Source of the DNA: Paenibacillus planticolens
GTDB taxonomy: Bacteria > Bacillota > Bacilli > Paenibacillales > NBRC-103111
Direction of reading: 5' to 3'
Assembly: GCF_013141725.1 (NCBI RefSeq)
Contig: NZ_WHNZ01000015.1
Coordinates: 1-64,000 of the forward strand
Length of the DNA: 64,000 nt
Of the stretch, positions 8,474 through 16,979 are shown piece after piece. Each line of letters starts with the position of its first letter. The stretch's first letter is position 1. Below the pieces are notes generated by a model. That model searched no databases. It had not been told where the DNA came from and saw nothing but the letters and a program-made list of their open reading frames with translations. Both the position numbers and the translations under genes were made by a program.

Positions 8474-8490
8474 TTGTAAGCCTTTTGTAA
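8474..8490 (+). promoter_or_regulatory. Tandem TTGTAA boxes upstream of Met-rich gene
   Basis: Two perfect TTGTAA hexamers, at 8474-8479 and 8485-8490, are 11 bases apart, matching the arrangement before the response regulator at 6631-6647. Likely binding site of that regulator (inference from matching sequence and spacing). Confidence 0.5.
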
Positions 8491-8571
8491 TTGTTCCGAT
8501 AGAGTTCCTTAAGTTTTGTCCTTTATCTTAGGAAGTGGGAAAACTTTATGAAACTCTAGGAGGAATAAACA

Positions 8572-9042
8572 ATGAAAAAATGGATGAAAAAAACAATCGC
8601 AGTATCGATGACAGTCGGGACACTTGCACTGCCGAGCTTGACTCACGCGGAAGAAATGATGATGCCCAAGTTCGATTATAGCGGTGTGGAAACGATCACC
8701 AAAGACGGCAGCGAGCTTGCTCCGCTTCGTAAAATCGCAGAGTCCTTGGGCTTTCAGGTAACATGGAACGAAATGAATCGATCCATAACCTTGATGAAGT
8801 CCATGATGATGGACGATAAGAAAATGATGGACGAGAAAAGCAACATGCAAGATAAAACGATGATGGATAAGAACATGGATATGGGCGGCGCAATTACAAT
8901 CCAAATCGACAGCCAAACATTCCTCGTCGGTATGAAAAAAGAAATGCTGATGGTTGCGCCAACGATTGTAAACGACATGGCGTACGTCCCTAAAGAGTTC
9001 ATTGATACATACCTGCTGAAGGAAATGAAGATGATGAAGTAG
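8572..9042 (+). CDS. Secreted Met-rich protein with stalk-type domain
   Basis: 156 residues. A signal peptide (charged MKKWMKK, hydrophobic core, probable cleavage after THA near residue 26) shows export. The rest resembles a short copper-amine-oxidase N-terminal ('stalk') domain: APLRKIAESLGFQVTWNE and, at the end, VAPTIVNDMAYVPKEFI. It is split by a Met/Asp/Lys-rich insert (about residues 75-105). Roughly 25 of 156 residues are Met, reminiscent of periplasmic copper or silver binders. A role in metal binding or redox buffering outside the cell is inference. Strong TAGGAGG. The neighbouring two-component system probably controls it. Confidence 0.75.
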   Translation: MKKWMKKTIAVSMTVGTLALPSLTHAEEMMMPKFDYSGVETITKDGSELAPLRKIAESLGFQVTWNEMNRSITLMKSMMMDDKKMMDEKSNMQDKTMMDKNMDMGGAITIQIDSQTFLVGMKKEMLMVAPTIVNDMAYVPKEFIDTYLLKEMKMMK

Positions 9043-9074
9043 TTCAATGAAAAAGTGAATACTACGTTAAATGA

Positions 9075-9104
9075 AGGGGTGAGCGGCGCTTACCTCTTTT
9101 TTTA
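9075..9104 (+). terminator. Rho-independent terminator
   Basis: GGGGTGAGC pairs with GCTTACCTC (two G-T pairs) around GGC, followed by TTTTTTT. Confidence 0.75.
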
Positions 9105-9159
9105 TCGTGCTCCGCCTGTTGTAATTCAAAACGATGAAGTAATTTGTAGATGCTGAACA

Positions 9160-9370
9160 ATGCCTCGCGGGCAGGCAAGGGAACTACAGGGCTCTATTTT
9201 GCCAAAAACAGCCCTTTGATCGGTGGAGAGGGAACTATGATCCTCTATTGCGAGAGTGGGGGCATATTTTTGGATGTTTGATATGAAATAAGGCACTGGA
9301 GTTCCCCGTCGAATTCCTAAATTTCCGCTTCTGGCATAAATAAGGGAATGAGGTTCCCTTAAGTTAGGAT
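9160..9370. repeat. Dispersed intergenic repeat, copy A
   Basis: Gene-free segment of about 210 bases sharing blocks with 16980-17187 and 38348-38560: a TGCCTCGCGGG-type start, GGGAACTACAGG, CTATTTTG, GGAACTA, GAAATAAG, AGTTCCCC, TTCCGCTT, AAATAAGGGAATGAGGTTCC. The GGGAACT blocks occur in both orientations, so the unit can fold on itself. No protein is encoded. It fills most of the gap between the Met-rich gene and the molybdenum enzyme. Confidence 0.8.
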
Positions 9371-9497
9371 AGTCTCAAGAGGATCTTGATCCAAGATATC
9401 GCTTCTGAGCCGAAAGATTAGCGAGTTTGTAAGCTTTATTTAATATTTGTACGTTATGATTAGACATATAACTCATGAATGGAGAGGAAGCGGGCGT

Positions 9498-10817
9498 ATG
9501 GAATCGAAAAGAGGCTGGTTAAAGCAATCTTTTGGCAAGCGTTTGAACGCTATACATAGCTGGAATGCTTGGATTCTCCTGCTGCTGACGATAACAGGCA
9601 TCGTGCTCAGCATTGGGGCAATTCGTGGAGAGTTGGGAAGCATCCGCGTGACGCTCAAGCAACTGCACATATATTTGGGCGTCGCTTCTATTTTGCTCAT
9701 TGCTCTATATACACCAATGATTCGCAAGCATTGGCGCCAGATTCGCGCGCGCCGCAACCAACGCGCGAATCTGGTGTTCGTGCTGGCGCTGCTGGCCGGC
9801 TGGGCAGCGTCCGGGGTTATCCTGTGGCAGTTCCGTCATCTGCCGCCGGCCTGGAACAATACGGCACTCCTCCTGCATGACTTGCTCACCTGGGTCGGAG
9901 TGCCGTATGCCGTGTACCACGCCATCTCGCGCAGCCGATGGCTGAAGCGCCAGCAGCGGCTGGAGCAAGCCGCTGGAGCTGCGAAACCGCCGGCCGCGCA
10001 GCCGGCGGAGAAAGACCCCGTGGCGGCCTCTGAGGCCACGGTTGAGCACTCCACAGCGCAGGCGGTCATCGCCGCGCTGAAGGATTCACCGATCACACGC
10101 GCTTCGTTCCTGCGGATTGCCGCAGGACTCGTGATTGTGATCGCGGTCGGTCCCGCCTTTTATCGCTGGATAAAAGGCGCCTTGGATAACGGCGGCTCTG
10201 CGACCGCCGATTATATCGCCGGGGACGGCAACAGCATGCTGCCGCCCCCGGCGCCGCTGCCTGATTCCGCCGCTGTTGTCGGCGGAGGAGCGCAGGGGAA
10301 TTTCCGTATTTATACGGTAACGGAAATCCCGGCTTTTTCCTCGGATACATGGCAGTTCGCCATATCCGGTCTTGTCGATAAACCCGGCGTATGGAACTGG
10401 GAAGAGTTCCTGAAGCTGAGACGAACCGTACAGGTTAGTAATTTCCATTGTGTGACGGGCTGGTCGATTTACAACTGCACGTGGGAGGGCATCCCGCTCA
10501 AGGAGCTGCTAGCGGCGGCAGGTGTACAGAAGAAGGCCAAATATGTGAAATTTTATTCGGGCGACAAAGTGTATACCGATGCGTTGTCTTTGGATCAGGC
10601 TGGCGGGGACGATGTTATGGTGGCTGTCCTGCTGGACGGCAAGCCCATCCCTCAAAAATTGGGAGGGCCTGTGAGGCTGATTGTGCCGCAGATGTATGCT
10701 TACAAATCCGTCAAGTGGCTTCAGGGGATTGAGCTTATCGAGAAGGAGCATATGGGGTATTGGGAAGTTAGGGGCTACGATAATGATGCATGGGTGAACA
10801 GATCGAATAACGCTTAA
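9498..10817 (+). CDS. Membrane-anchored molybdopterin oxidoreductase (sulfite oxidase fold)
   Basis: About 439 residues. The N-terminal ~130 residues hold four hydrophobic helices with scattered His (HSWNAW, HIYLG, HDLLTW, HAISR) like a cytochrome b561/ferric-reductase heme anchor. A linker rich in Ala/Pro and a further hydrophobic helix (~residues 190-215) lead to a C-terminal sulfite-oxidase-type Mo domain with NFHCVTGWS, whose Cys should ligand Mo, and VRLIVPQMYAYKSVKWL. Thus a one-polypeptide analogue of MsrP plus MsrQ; methionine-sulfoxide repair is one possible role. The ATG at 9498 is preferred over 9447 because GGAGAGGAA precedes it. It heads a cofactor gene cluster. Confidence 0.82.
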   Translation: MESKRGWLKQSFGKRLNAIHSWNAWILLLLTITGIVLSIGAIRGELGSIRVTLKQLHIYLGVASILLIALYTPMIRKHWRQIRARRNQRANLVFVLALLAGWAASGVILWQFRHLPPAWNNTALLLHDLLTWVGVPYAVYHAISRSRWLKRQQRLEQAAGAAKPPAAQPAEKDPVAASEATVEHSTAQAVIAALKDSPITRASFLRIAAGLVIVIAVGPAFYRWIKGALDNGGSATADYIAGDGNSMLPPPAPLPDSAAVVGGGAQGNFRIYTVTEIPAFSSDTWQFAISGLVDKPGVWNWEEFLKLRRTVQVSNFHCVTGWSIYNCTWEGIPLKELLAAAGVQKKAKYVKFYSGDKVYTDALSLDQAGGDDVMVAVLLDGKPIPQKLGGPVRLIVPQMYAYKSVKWLQGIELIEKEHMGYWEVRGYDNDAWVNRSNNA

Positions 10818-10912
10818 AGGGATGGGAATGACCAGAAGTCCAAACTGACTTTCCGGGCGGTTTTTGGTATAGTTATGGCTAAGAAGCCTGCTGGGAAATG
10901 AGGAATAAAACG

Positions 10913-11560
10913 ATGGAAATCATTTCGGTTAACGTGGGAATGCCACGGACTATTGATAATCAAGGCAAAGAGCTGGTTACGGGAATTTATAAATTTCCGG
11001 TCAGCTCATCTTTGTATGTATCCAAAACGCAATTGGATGGAGACGGGCAAGCGGATTTGACGGTGCATGGCGGCGTTGATAAGGCTCTGTGCGTTTATCC
11101 TGATGAGCATTATGCTTACTGGGAGGGAGTGCTTGGCCGTAAGCTGGAACCGGGCACGTTCGGTGAGAATTTAACGGTCAGGGGTTTTCTGGAGACAGAC
11201 GTTTGTATTGGCGACATATATGCGATCGACGAGGTCATGGTGCAGGTCTCGCAGCCGCGTCAGCCTTGTTTTAAGGTAGGGAAGCGCCTGGACTGGGTGC
11301 AAACACCGCTGCAAATGCAGGAAACGGGCTTTACCGGTTTTTATTTAAGGGTTTTACAAGAAGGGTTCATCTCGAAAAAATCCCATGTGAGACTTGTCGC
11401 CAAAGACGATGCCGGTGTTACTCTGGCCTATGCGAATCAACTGAAGTATCACGATAAAAAGAACGAGGAAGGGGCTCAGCGTCTCGTTCAGACGAAAGCC
11501 TTGTCCGAAAGCTGGAGACAGTCCTTCATGAAACGATTAGCGGAGCTGGGGACATGCTGA
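10913..11560 (+). CDS. MOSC domain protein (YiiM-like)
   Basis: 215 residues. MOSC domain hallmarks are visible: LTVHGGVDKALCVYP, FGENLTVRG, and QVSQPRQPCFKVG with the conserved sulfur-carrying Cys. YiiM-type proteins transfer sulfur or reduce N-hydroxylated compounds with Moco. The ATG at 10913 is preferred (TGAGGA 8-9 bases upstream) over 10898. It overlaps mobA by 7 bases, so the two are translationally coupled; the setting fits a Moco role. Confidence 0.87.
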   Translation: MEIISVNVGMPRTIDNQGKELVTGIYKFPVSSSLYVSKTQLDGDGQADLTVHGGVDKALCVYPDEHYAYWEGVLGRKLEPGTFGENLTVRGFLETDVCIGDIYAIDEVMVQVSQPRQPCFKVGKRLDWVQTPLQMQETGFTGFYLRVLQEGFISKKSHVRLVAKDDAGVTLAYANQLKYHDKKNEEGAQRLVQTKALSESWRQSFMKRLAELGTC

Positions 11561-12168
11561 CAGGCGTTATTTTGGCCGGCGGCCTCAATCGTCGCATGGG
11601 CGGAAGACCGAAAGCGCTTCTTCCTGTGCAAGATCAGCCCCTGCTTTGCAGGCAGCTTGCGGAAATGTCATTGGTTTGCAAGCAGATGATTGTTGTAACG
11701 AACGAACGGGAGCCATTTAAGCCTCTTATTGAGTCGATTCCCTCTACGATGAATGTGCAGTGGGTGTCGGACTATTATGTGCAAAAAGGTCCTCTTAGCG
11801 GTATCCATGCAGCCGCTCAAGCCGCTACCCAGAAGTTCCTGTGGATTGTCGGCTGCGATATGCCGTTTCTGTCATCGGAAGCGGCTGTTGCTATGGGGCA
11901 GCAGTGCCAAGCGGCGAATGTTGACGCCGTCATCCCTGTTTTGGATGGAAAGGTTCAGCCTCTCCATGGGGTTTACTCCAGATTAGTCGGTTCCGAAGCA
12001 GAGGTGTTATTGAAGCAGGAAAAATATCAGTTGATGGGTCTGCTGGATCATATCGACTGGCTGCCGGCGAACAATGATTTTTTCGAAAAGCTTCATCTGC
12101 CGACCGTGTTTGCCACTAATGTGAATACGCCGGAAGAATATATGATTATGTTAGATAATCTTCCGTGA
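11554..12168 (+). CDS. mobA: Molybdenum cofactor guanylyltransferase MobA
   Basis: 204 residues. The nucleotidyltransferase signature ILAGGLNRRMGGRPKALL is near the N-terminus, with a metal-binding GCDMPF motif (~residues 93-98) and VIPVLDGKVQPLHGVY. MobA links GMP to molybdopterin. It starts inside the end of the MOSC gene. A weak hairpin with AACTAT/ATAGTT arms lies just after the stop. Confidence 0.9.
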   Translation: MLTGVILAGGLNRRMGGRPKALLPVQDQPLLCRQLAEMSLVCKQMIVVTNEREPFKPLIESIPSTMNVQWVSDYYVQKGPLSGIHAAAQAATQKFLWIVGCDMPFLSSEAAVAMGQQCQAANVDAVIPVLDGKVQPLHGVYSRLVGSEAEVLLKQEKYQLMGLLDHIDWLPANNDFFEKLHLPTVFATNVNTPEEYMIMLDNLP

Positions 12169-12221
12169 AAACTATTTTTCCAGATAGTTATCTTTATGGA
12201 ATCTAGGATTTTGTAATAGAA

Positions 12222-12239
12222 TATGCCATAATGGGCATA
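12222..12239 (+). promoter_or_regulatory. Extended -10 promoter inside an inverted repeat, before moaA
   Basis: TGCCATAAT (12224-12232) fits an extended -10 element (TGN before CATAAT). It is flanked by TATGCC and GGCATA arms, so an operator overlapping the promoter is possible. The gap from mobA to moaA is about 90 bases. Confidence 0.4.
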
Positions 12240-12256
12240 GAGAGAAGGTGAGCCTC

Positions 12257-13261
12257 ATGCCGAAGCTGTTGATGGATCGTTTTGGACGTATGCACGATTA
12301 TTTGCGGATTTCAGTTACGGATCGCTGTAATCTCCGCTGTGTCTACTGTATGCCCGAAGAAGGAATGGAATTTGAACCGGATGACAAATTGCTTACGTTC
12401 GAGGAGATTACGGAGGTTGTTCGTGTGCTTGCCGGTCTAGGTGTTCGTAAGCTGAGATTAACCGGCGGGGAGCCTCTTGTCCGTAAAAACTTGGAACAAC
12501 TGATCGGGATGCTTTCCCGAATACCCGGGATTGAGGATATCGCGTTGACAACGAATGGGATCTATTTTGCCTCGAGAGCTGAGAAGCTTCGTGCTGCAGG
12601 ATTAACCCGTGTAAATATAAGCTTGGATTCTTTAAAAGCCAACCGGTTCTCGCTTATTACCAGAGGTGGCGACATCAACCGCGTGCTGGCCAGCATTGAA
12701 GAAGCCTACCGTGTTGGAATTGCTCCGATTAAGCTGAATGTCGTTCTTATGAAGGGCATGAATGATGACGAAATTGAAGATTTTTTACAAATGACGCTGG
12801 ATCGCCCGATTCAAGTTCGATTCATTGAATATATGCCGATCGGCCATCAAGATGAGGCTTGGAAAAGCCGCTATCTGCCTTTGACTACCGTACTGGATCG
12901 CTGCAAGGAGAAGGGATGGAATGCTGTAGCATCGGACGCGGTTTACGGCAACGGACCTGCTCAAAATTATCGGATTGAAGGGGCATTAGGTTCATTTGGC
13001 CTGATTCACCCGATCAGCGACCATTTCTGCGAGACTTGCAATCGGTTGAGAATTACAGCTGACGGCAATGTGAAACCATGCTTATATTGGTCAGATGAAT
13101 TCAATGTTCGTAAATATATTGGGAATGATGCGGCTATGGAAGAACTGTTTTTCCGCGCCTTGGATATCAAGCCTCAAAATCACGAGATGGCGCAAGCTTT
13201 GCTGAATGAAACGCAGTCTCATACACCAACACTTCGCCGGATGTCGCAAATTGGCGGTTAG
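12257..13261 (+). CDS. moaA: GTP 3',8-cyclase MoaA
   Basis: 334 residues. Radical-SAM enzyme making the first Moco intermediate from GTP. The N-terminal [4Fe-4S] cysteines are C24, C28 and C31 (CNLRCVYC); the second cluster is C258, C261 and C275 (CETCNRLR ... KPC). The LTGGEPLVRK SAM motif is present, and the protein ends in the Gly-Gly tail important for activity. The ATG at 12257 is chosen over GTG at 12248 because GAAGG then has an 8-base spacing. moeA follows 22 bases later. Confidence 0.96.
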   Translation: MPKLLMDRFGRMHDYLRISVTDRCNLRCVYCMPEEGMEFEPDDKLLTFEEITEVVRVLAGLGVRKLRLTGGEPLVRKNLEQLIGMLSRIPGIEDIALTTNGIYFASRAEKLRAAGLTRVNISLDSLKANRFSLITRGGDINRVLASIEEAYRVGIAPIKLNVVLMKGMNDDEIEDFLQMTLDRPIQVRFIEYMPIGHQDEAWKSRYLPLTTVLDRCKEKGWNAVASDAVYGNGPAQNYRIEGALGSFGLIHPISDHFCETCNRLRITADGNVKPCLYWSDEFNVRKYIGNDAAMEELFFRALDIKPQNHEMAQALLNETQSHTPTLRRMSQIGG

Positions 13262-13283
13262 CTCATGGGAGGAACAGACGTTA

Positions 13284-14552
13284 GTGAACAGCGATACGAA
13301 GCTAAAATTTGGGCGTAAAATCATTTCGGTCGAAGAAGCCCAAAGCTTGCTTTCCGAATATGCCAAACATACCGATATCGAATCTGTGCCGATATCTGCC
13401 GCTTTCGGCAGGCGTCTGGCCGGAGCTATCTTTGCCGATCACCCGGTTCCTCACTTTCGCAGATCCGGCGTTGACGGCTATGCGGTGTGCTCTAAAGATA
13501 TCGAGCAGGCCTCCCCGGAAAATCCTGTTGTGCTGCGCGTCATTGAGCGTATTCCTAGCGGCACGGTTCCTCAGTTCACGGTTGATTCGGGCTTAGCGGC
13601 GCGCATCATGACGGGAGCTCCTGTTCCGGACGGTGCGGATTGCGTGGTCATGCTGGAAATGACCGACGCTCTGCCCTTAGAAGACGCGGGAATGAACTCA
13701 TCTCAAGTAAGCATTAAGAAGAATGTGTCTGCTGGGAGTAATATAACTCCTATTGCCGGGGAAATAAGAGTTAAAGATTTATTGCTGGAGCAAGGTGTAC
13801 GGATTGGGCCTGGAGAAGCCGCGATATTAGCTACCTTCGGCTATTCCCATGTTTCTGTCTACCGCAAGCCGAGAGTAGCCATTTTCTCAACCGGCTCAGA
13901 GCTTTTAAATGTAGAGGATGCGCTTCAGCCCGGACGCATTCGCAACAGCAACAGCTACATGCTTGCCGCTCAAGTGGAAGCAGCGGGAGGGGAAGCCGTG
14001 ATCATGCAGGCGCTGTCGGACAATGCGGAGGAGGTGGAGGCAGCGCTGCAGGGGACTTTAGCCAAAGTCGACCTTGTCCTCACCTCCGGAGGGGTATCCG
14101 TAGGGGACTATGATGTTCTGGTGGATGTGTTTGGCCGGTTTACGGGCAAGCTGCTCTTCAATAAAGTGGCGATGCGGCCCGGCACTCCGACGAGTGCAGC
14201 CCTATGGGAGAATAAGCTGCTGCTGGCTCTCTCCGGTAATCCGGGCGCATCGTTTGTCGGTTTTGAGCTGTTTGCGAAGCCGCTGATTAAAGCGATGGCG
14301 GGCTCTCTGGCCCCCTATGAGGAAGCCGTTACGGCGTATTTGGATGTGGCTTACGATAAAGGTTCGGCTTACCCCCGGTATGTTAGAGGGACAAAGCATG
14401 TGGAGAAAGGCTGTTTGCGTGTAAAGCCCTCAGGCATTGATAAATCCAGCATTATGGTTTCCATTAAAGATGCGGACTGTTTGATTCAGCTGCCTGCCGG
14501 AGGCAGAGGCTTTGCAAGGGACGAATGTGTACTTATTTATCTGATCCAATAA
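13284..14552 (+). CDS. moeA: Molybdopterin molybdenumtransferase MoeA
   Basis: About 422 residues from GTG 13284. Inserts molybdate into adenylylated molybdopterin. Visible family motifs are HFRRSGVDGYAV, IMTGAPVPDGADCVV, IFSTGSELL, TSGGVSVGDYD (MoCF_biosynth domain), AMRPGTP and ALSGNPGASFVGFEL. Reading upstream to ATG 13206 would overlap moaA by 56 bases; GGGAGG at 13267-13272 supports a start downstream of the moaA stop, although the 11-base spacing to GTG is long. Last gene of the cluster, followed by a hairpin terminator. Confidence 0.93.
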   Translation: MNSDTKLKFGRKIISVEEAQSLLSEYAKHTDIESVPISAAFGRRLAGAIFADHPVPHFRRSGVDGYAVCSKDIEQASPENPVVLRVIERIPSGTVPQFTVDSGLAARIMTGAPVPDGADCVVMLEMTDALPLEDAGMNSSQVSIKKNVSAGSNITPIAGEIRVKDLLLEQGVRIGPGEAAILATFGYSHVSVYRKPRVAIFSTGSELLNVEDALQPGRIRNSNSYMLAAQVEAAGGEAVIMQALSDNAEEVEAALQGTLAKVDLVLTSGGVSVGDYDVLVDVFGRFTGKLLFNKVAMRPGTPTSAALWENKLLLALSGNPGASFVGFELFAKPLIKAMAGSLAPYEEAVTAYLDVAYDKGSAYPRYVRGTKHVEKGCLRVKPSGIDKSSIMVSIKDADCLIQLPAGGRGFARDECVLIYLIQ

Positions 14553-14556
14553 AATG

Positions 14557-14608
14557 AGGCCTGACTGTACCAACTTCTGTTAAAGAAGCTGGCGCAGGCA
14601 GGCCTTTT
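14557..14608. terminator. Terminator between moeA and the small spore gene
   Basis: An imperfect long stem (AGGCCTG at 14557 onward with CAGGCCT) encloses a TTAA loop and is followed by TTTT. It can serve both convergent genes. Confidence 0.7.
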
Positions 14609-14628
14609 ACAAGGAATAATCAGGAAGA

Positions 14629-14754
14629 TTAGATAGCGAAAGTTGCTAAGATAATGACGAGAAGAACATAAAGGACAAGAACAACACCAACGGATCCGTA
14701 TCCAGCACCGTATCCAGCACCGTATCCAGTTCCGCAACCAGCTGCGTATGACAT
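14629..14754 (-). CDS. YjcZ-family small sporulation protein
   Basis: 41 residues, too short for usual gene thresholds. The product starts MSYAAGCGTGYGAGYG, with three GYGAG-like repeats, then a single hydrophobic helix ending in ATFAI. This is the YjcZ/YczN type of tiny Gly-Tyr-rich spore membrane protein seen in Bacilli. GGAGGGG lies 5-6 bases before the ATG. Function of the family is unknown; the assignment rests on composition and layout. Confidence 0.85.
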   Translation of the reverse strand: MSYAAGCGTGYGAGYGAGYGSVGVVLVLYVLLVIILATFAI

Positions 14755-14930
14755 AGTATCCCCTCCGGTCTGATTTATTTAAGTGGGTTGATTCACTATA
14801 CATCAACATCATATGACACAGAGATATTCGTTGACTGGACTTATGCCCCGATTTCCTTAGCGCAGAAGCCTAATTAGGCTCTATGAGGCGCAATTGAATA
14901 TCAGGTATAATTGTACATGAGGTGATACAT

Positions 14931-16121
14931 ATGAATGAAATTCGCACATTGCATCAAGAGGAAATTTCGGAGAGCATGGCATTATCCCAGTTTGCTTTTC
15001 AATATAAACTGAGTGCAGAAGAGCAAGCAGAGCGGGACCGTTTGGCTGACCCGAAGAAAATTTGGGGCTATTTTGTTGAAGAAAAGTTAGCGGCCAAACT
15101 TCATATTCATGATTTTCACACATGGGTGAATGGCCAGCGTTTTGCTATGGGCGGAATTGCGGGAGTAGCGACGTGGCCGGAATACAGACGCAATGGCATG
15201 GTCGCGAAGCTGCTTATTCAAGCGCTCAAGGTCATGAAAGAGCAAGGACAGACGCTCTCTTTCCTGGCGCCGTTCAAATTTGAGTTTTATCGGAAATACG
15301 GTTGGGAAGCGTACATCGATTACCTGAAATATGAAATTCCTGCGGATAAGCTTCCCAGGTTTCAGGCCTCAGAAGGCAGTTCGGTCATTCGTGTGACAAA
15401 GGATATGGAGCTTATAAATCCGATCTACGAGAAGTACGCGGGGCAGTTCAACGGCATGTTGGAGCGGGATGCTGAATGGTGGAACACCAAGCATTTTAAG
15501 CAAAAAGACGGTACGGTAGCCCTCTATGTCAATGCGCAAGGTGAGCATACGGGGTATGTTTTTTATCAAGTGAAGGATTCAACGGCTACGATACATGAAA
15601 TGGTATTTTTGAATGAGGACGCAAGACGCGGCTTGTGGAAATTCATAGCCGATCATGATTCAATGATCACCAAAGTTGAGATCAAAGCGCCGTCGGATGA
15701 TCAGCTTCCTTTCTTGGTGCATGACCCTAAGTTCAAGCAAGAGAAAATTACGTATTTCTCAGCACGTATTGTAGATGTTGAAGCTTTTTTGGCGGAGTAT
15801 GTGTTTGAAACGCGTACGGAGGCAGATCCCGTCTATTTGCGTATTTCGGACCCGCATGCTGATTGGAATGACGGCGTTTATTGTCTGAACTTCACAGGCA
15901 GCGGGGAAAAAGCGCATGTAACCAAGCTAGCGGAGAGAGAGCTGCCGGCAGAGGAGCTTATTCTGAGCTGCAGTATCCAGACGCTGACTGCTCTGTTCAT
16001 GGGCTATCAGGAGGCTGGCTTTCTGGCTCGGATCGAGCGGCTTCAAGGTTCGCAGGAGCTTGTTTCGCGGTTGGAAGCGGCGATTGGCCGGCGGACGACT
16101 TATTTGGCGGATTTCTTTTAA
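14931..16121 (+). CDS. GNAT acetyltransferase, Eis-like
   Basis: About 396 residues, the length of the Eis/YfiT-like group with two GNAT-like halves and a C-terminal SCP2-like domain, rather than a simple 150-residue GNAT. The acetyl-CoA motif is EYRRNGMVAKLLIQAL (residues ~85-100), and FYRKYGWEAY follows. Eis relatives acetylate amines including aminoglycosides; the substrate here is unknown. The ATG at 14931 with GAGGTGAT upstream is preferred to GTG 14922. Confidence 0.8.
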   Translation: MNEIRTLHQEEISESMALSQFAFQYKLSAEEQAERDRLADPKKIWGYFVEEKLAAKLHIHDFHTWVNGQRFAMGGIAGVATWPEYRRNGMVAKLLIQALKVMKEQGQTLSFLAPFKFEFYRKYGWEAYIDYLKYEIPADKLPRFQASEGSSVIRVTKDMELINPIYEKYAGQFNGMLERDAEWWNTKHFKQKDGTVALYVNAQGEHTGYVFYQVKDSTATIHEMVFLNEDARRGLWKFIADHDSMITKVEIKAPSDDQLPFLVHDPKFKQEKITYFSARIVDVEAFLAEYVFETRTEADPVYLRISDPHADWNDGVYCLNFTGSGEKAHVTKLAERELPAEELILSCSIQTLTALFMGYQEAGFLARIERLQGSQELVSRLEAAIGRRTTYLADFF

Positions 16122-16134
16122 AGAATGCGGTTGG

Positions 16135-16170
16135 TTCCCGGTCATTTGATGGCCGGGGCTTTTTTTGTTT
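16135..16170 (+). terminator. Rho-independent terminator
   Basis: CCCGGTCA pairs with TGGCCGGG (one T-G pair), followed by a run of seven T. Confidence 0.85.
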
Positions 16171-16619
16171 TGGGGTAAGCTGTGCTTACTCCATCAGACG
16201 TTATGAGCGTAAGTGCGGCGCGCTCTTCGTAAACGGACAGAGATGCCCTTATTCGATGAAAGAGGGCCTCTTAGAAGATGTAACAGACACGAGCGCTGTT
16301 ATTGCTCACTTGTGGATAGATTTCGCCCGGAAATCGGCAAATAAGGTCTCTGGAGTCCATCAAGCAGCATGACGCGACGTTTTTCGCGGGATAACGGCTG
16401 CTGTGTCCGGAGGGTGATGGGTCGGGAATATGCAGCTACCTCGACGTTAGCGGGAATAAGTAGACTAGTCTGCCTATTTATCTCCGAGCACAAGAAGGTA
16501 GAGACGATTCTCGCTCCATATGCTGCGTTCGTCTGAGTACAGTTGTTCCACGCACATTGCCAATTGTAGGTGCTACTCAGCTCAACTGCAGAAAGTACAT
16601 CAAAAATCAGCATCCTCCA

Positions 16620-16775
16620 TGCAGTTTCAATCAATACCTGCATTTAGTACAGGTAAATTCACTAGAAATGGCCCAATTGACTCATTTCACCGAAATTACC
16701 TGCACTTTTACATCAAAGTTAGCAAAATAGCACTTAAGCATTCAAATTACCTGCACTTTCTTCAGGTATCACGGG
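16620..16775. repeat. Local degenerate tandem repeat with ACCTGCA units
   Basis: AATACCTGCATTTAG, AATTACCTGCACTTTTAC and AATTACCTGCACTTTCTTC recur about every 50-60 bases. ACATCAAAAATCAGCA (upstream) and ACATCAAAGTTAGCA also match. There is no coding potential. Confidence 0.6.
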
Positions 16776-16979
16776 GAAAGGGGGAGCATCAAGAAGTTTG
16801 TGTAAGGAGGTTACTCATCGGTACAGGGAAGGTTTGCTTATTATTGTAGGTAGAAGAATGTTCCCTTCTCCGTAATTTTCATTAATTATCCGGTTTTGCG
16901 GGAGCTACTTGCTGGGGTCAAACTTGAAAATGCGACCAAAGCTAGAAGCTGAAAGTATGCGGCGGCGGTCAGTCTCAGA

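Noticed and set aside
16299-16849. Overlapping 109-114 codon frames in the gene desert
   Set aside because: No ribosome binding site, no motif, and one spans the ACCTGCA repeats.
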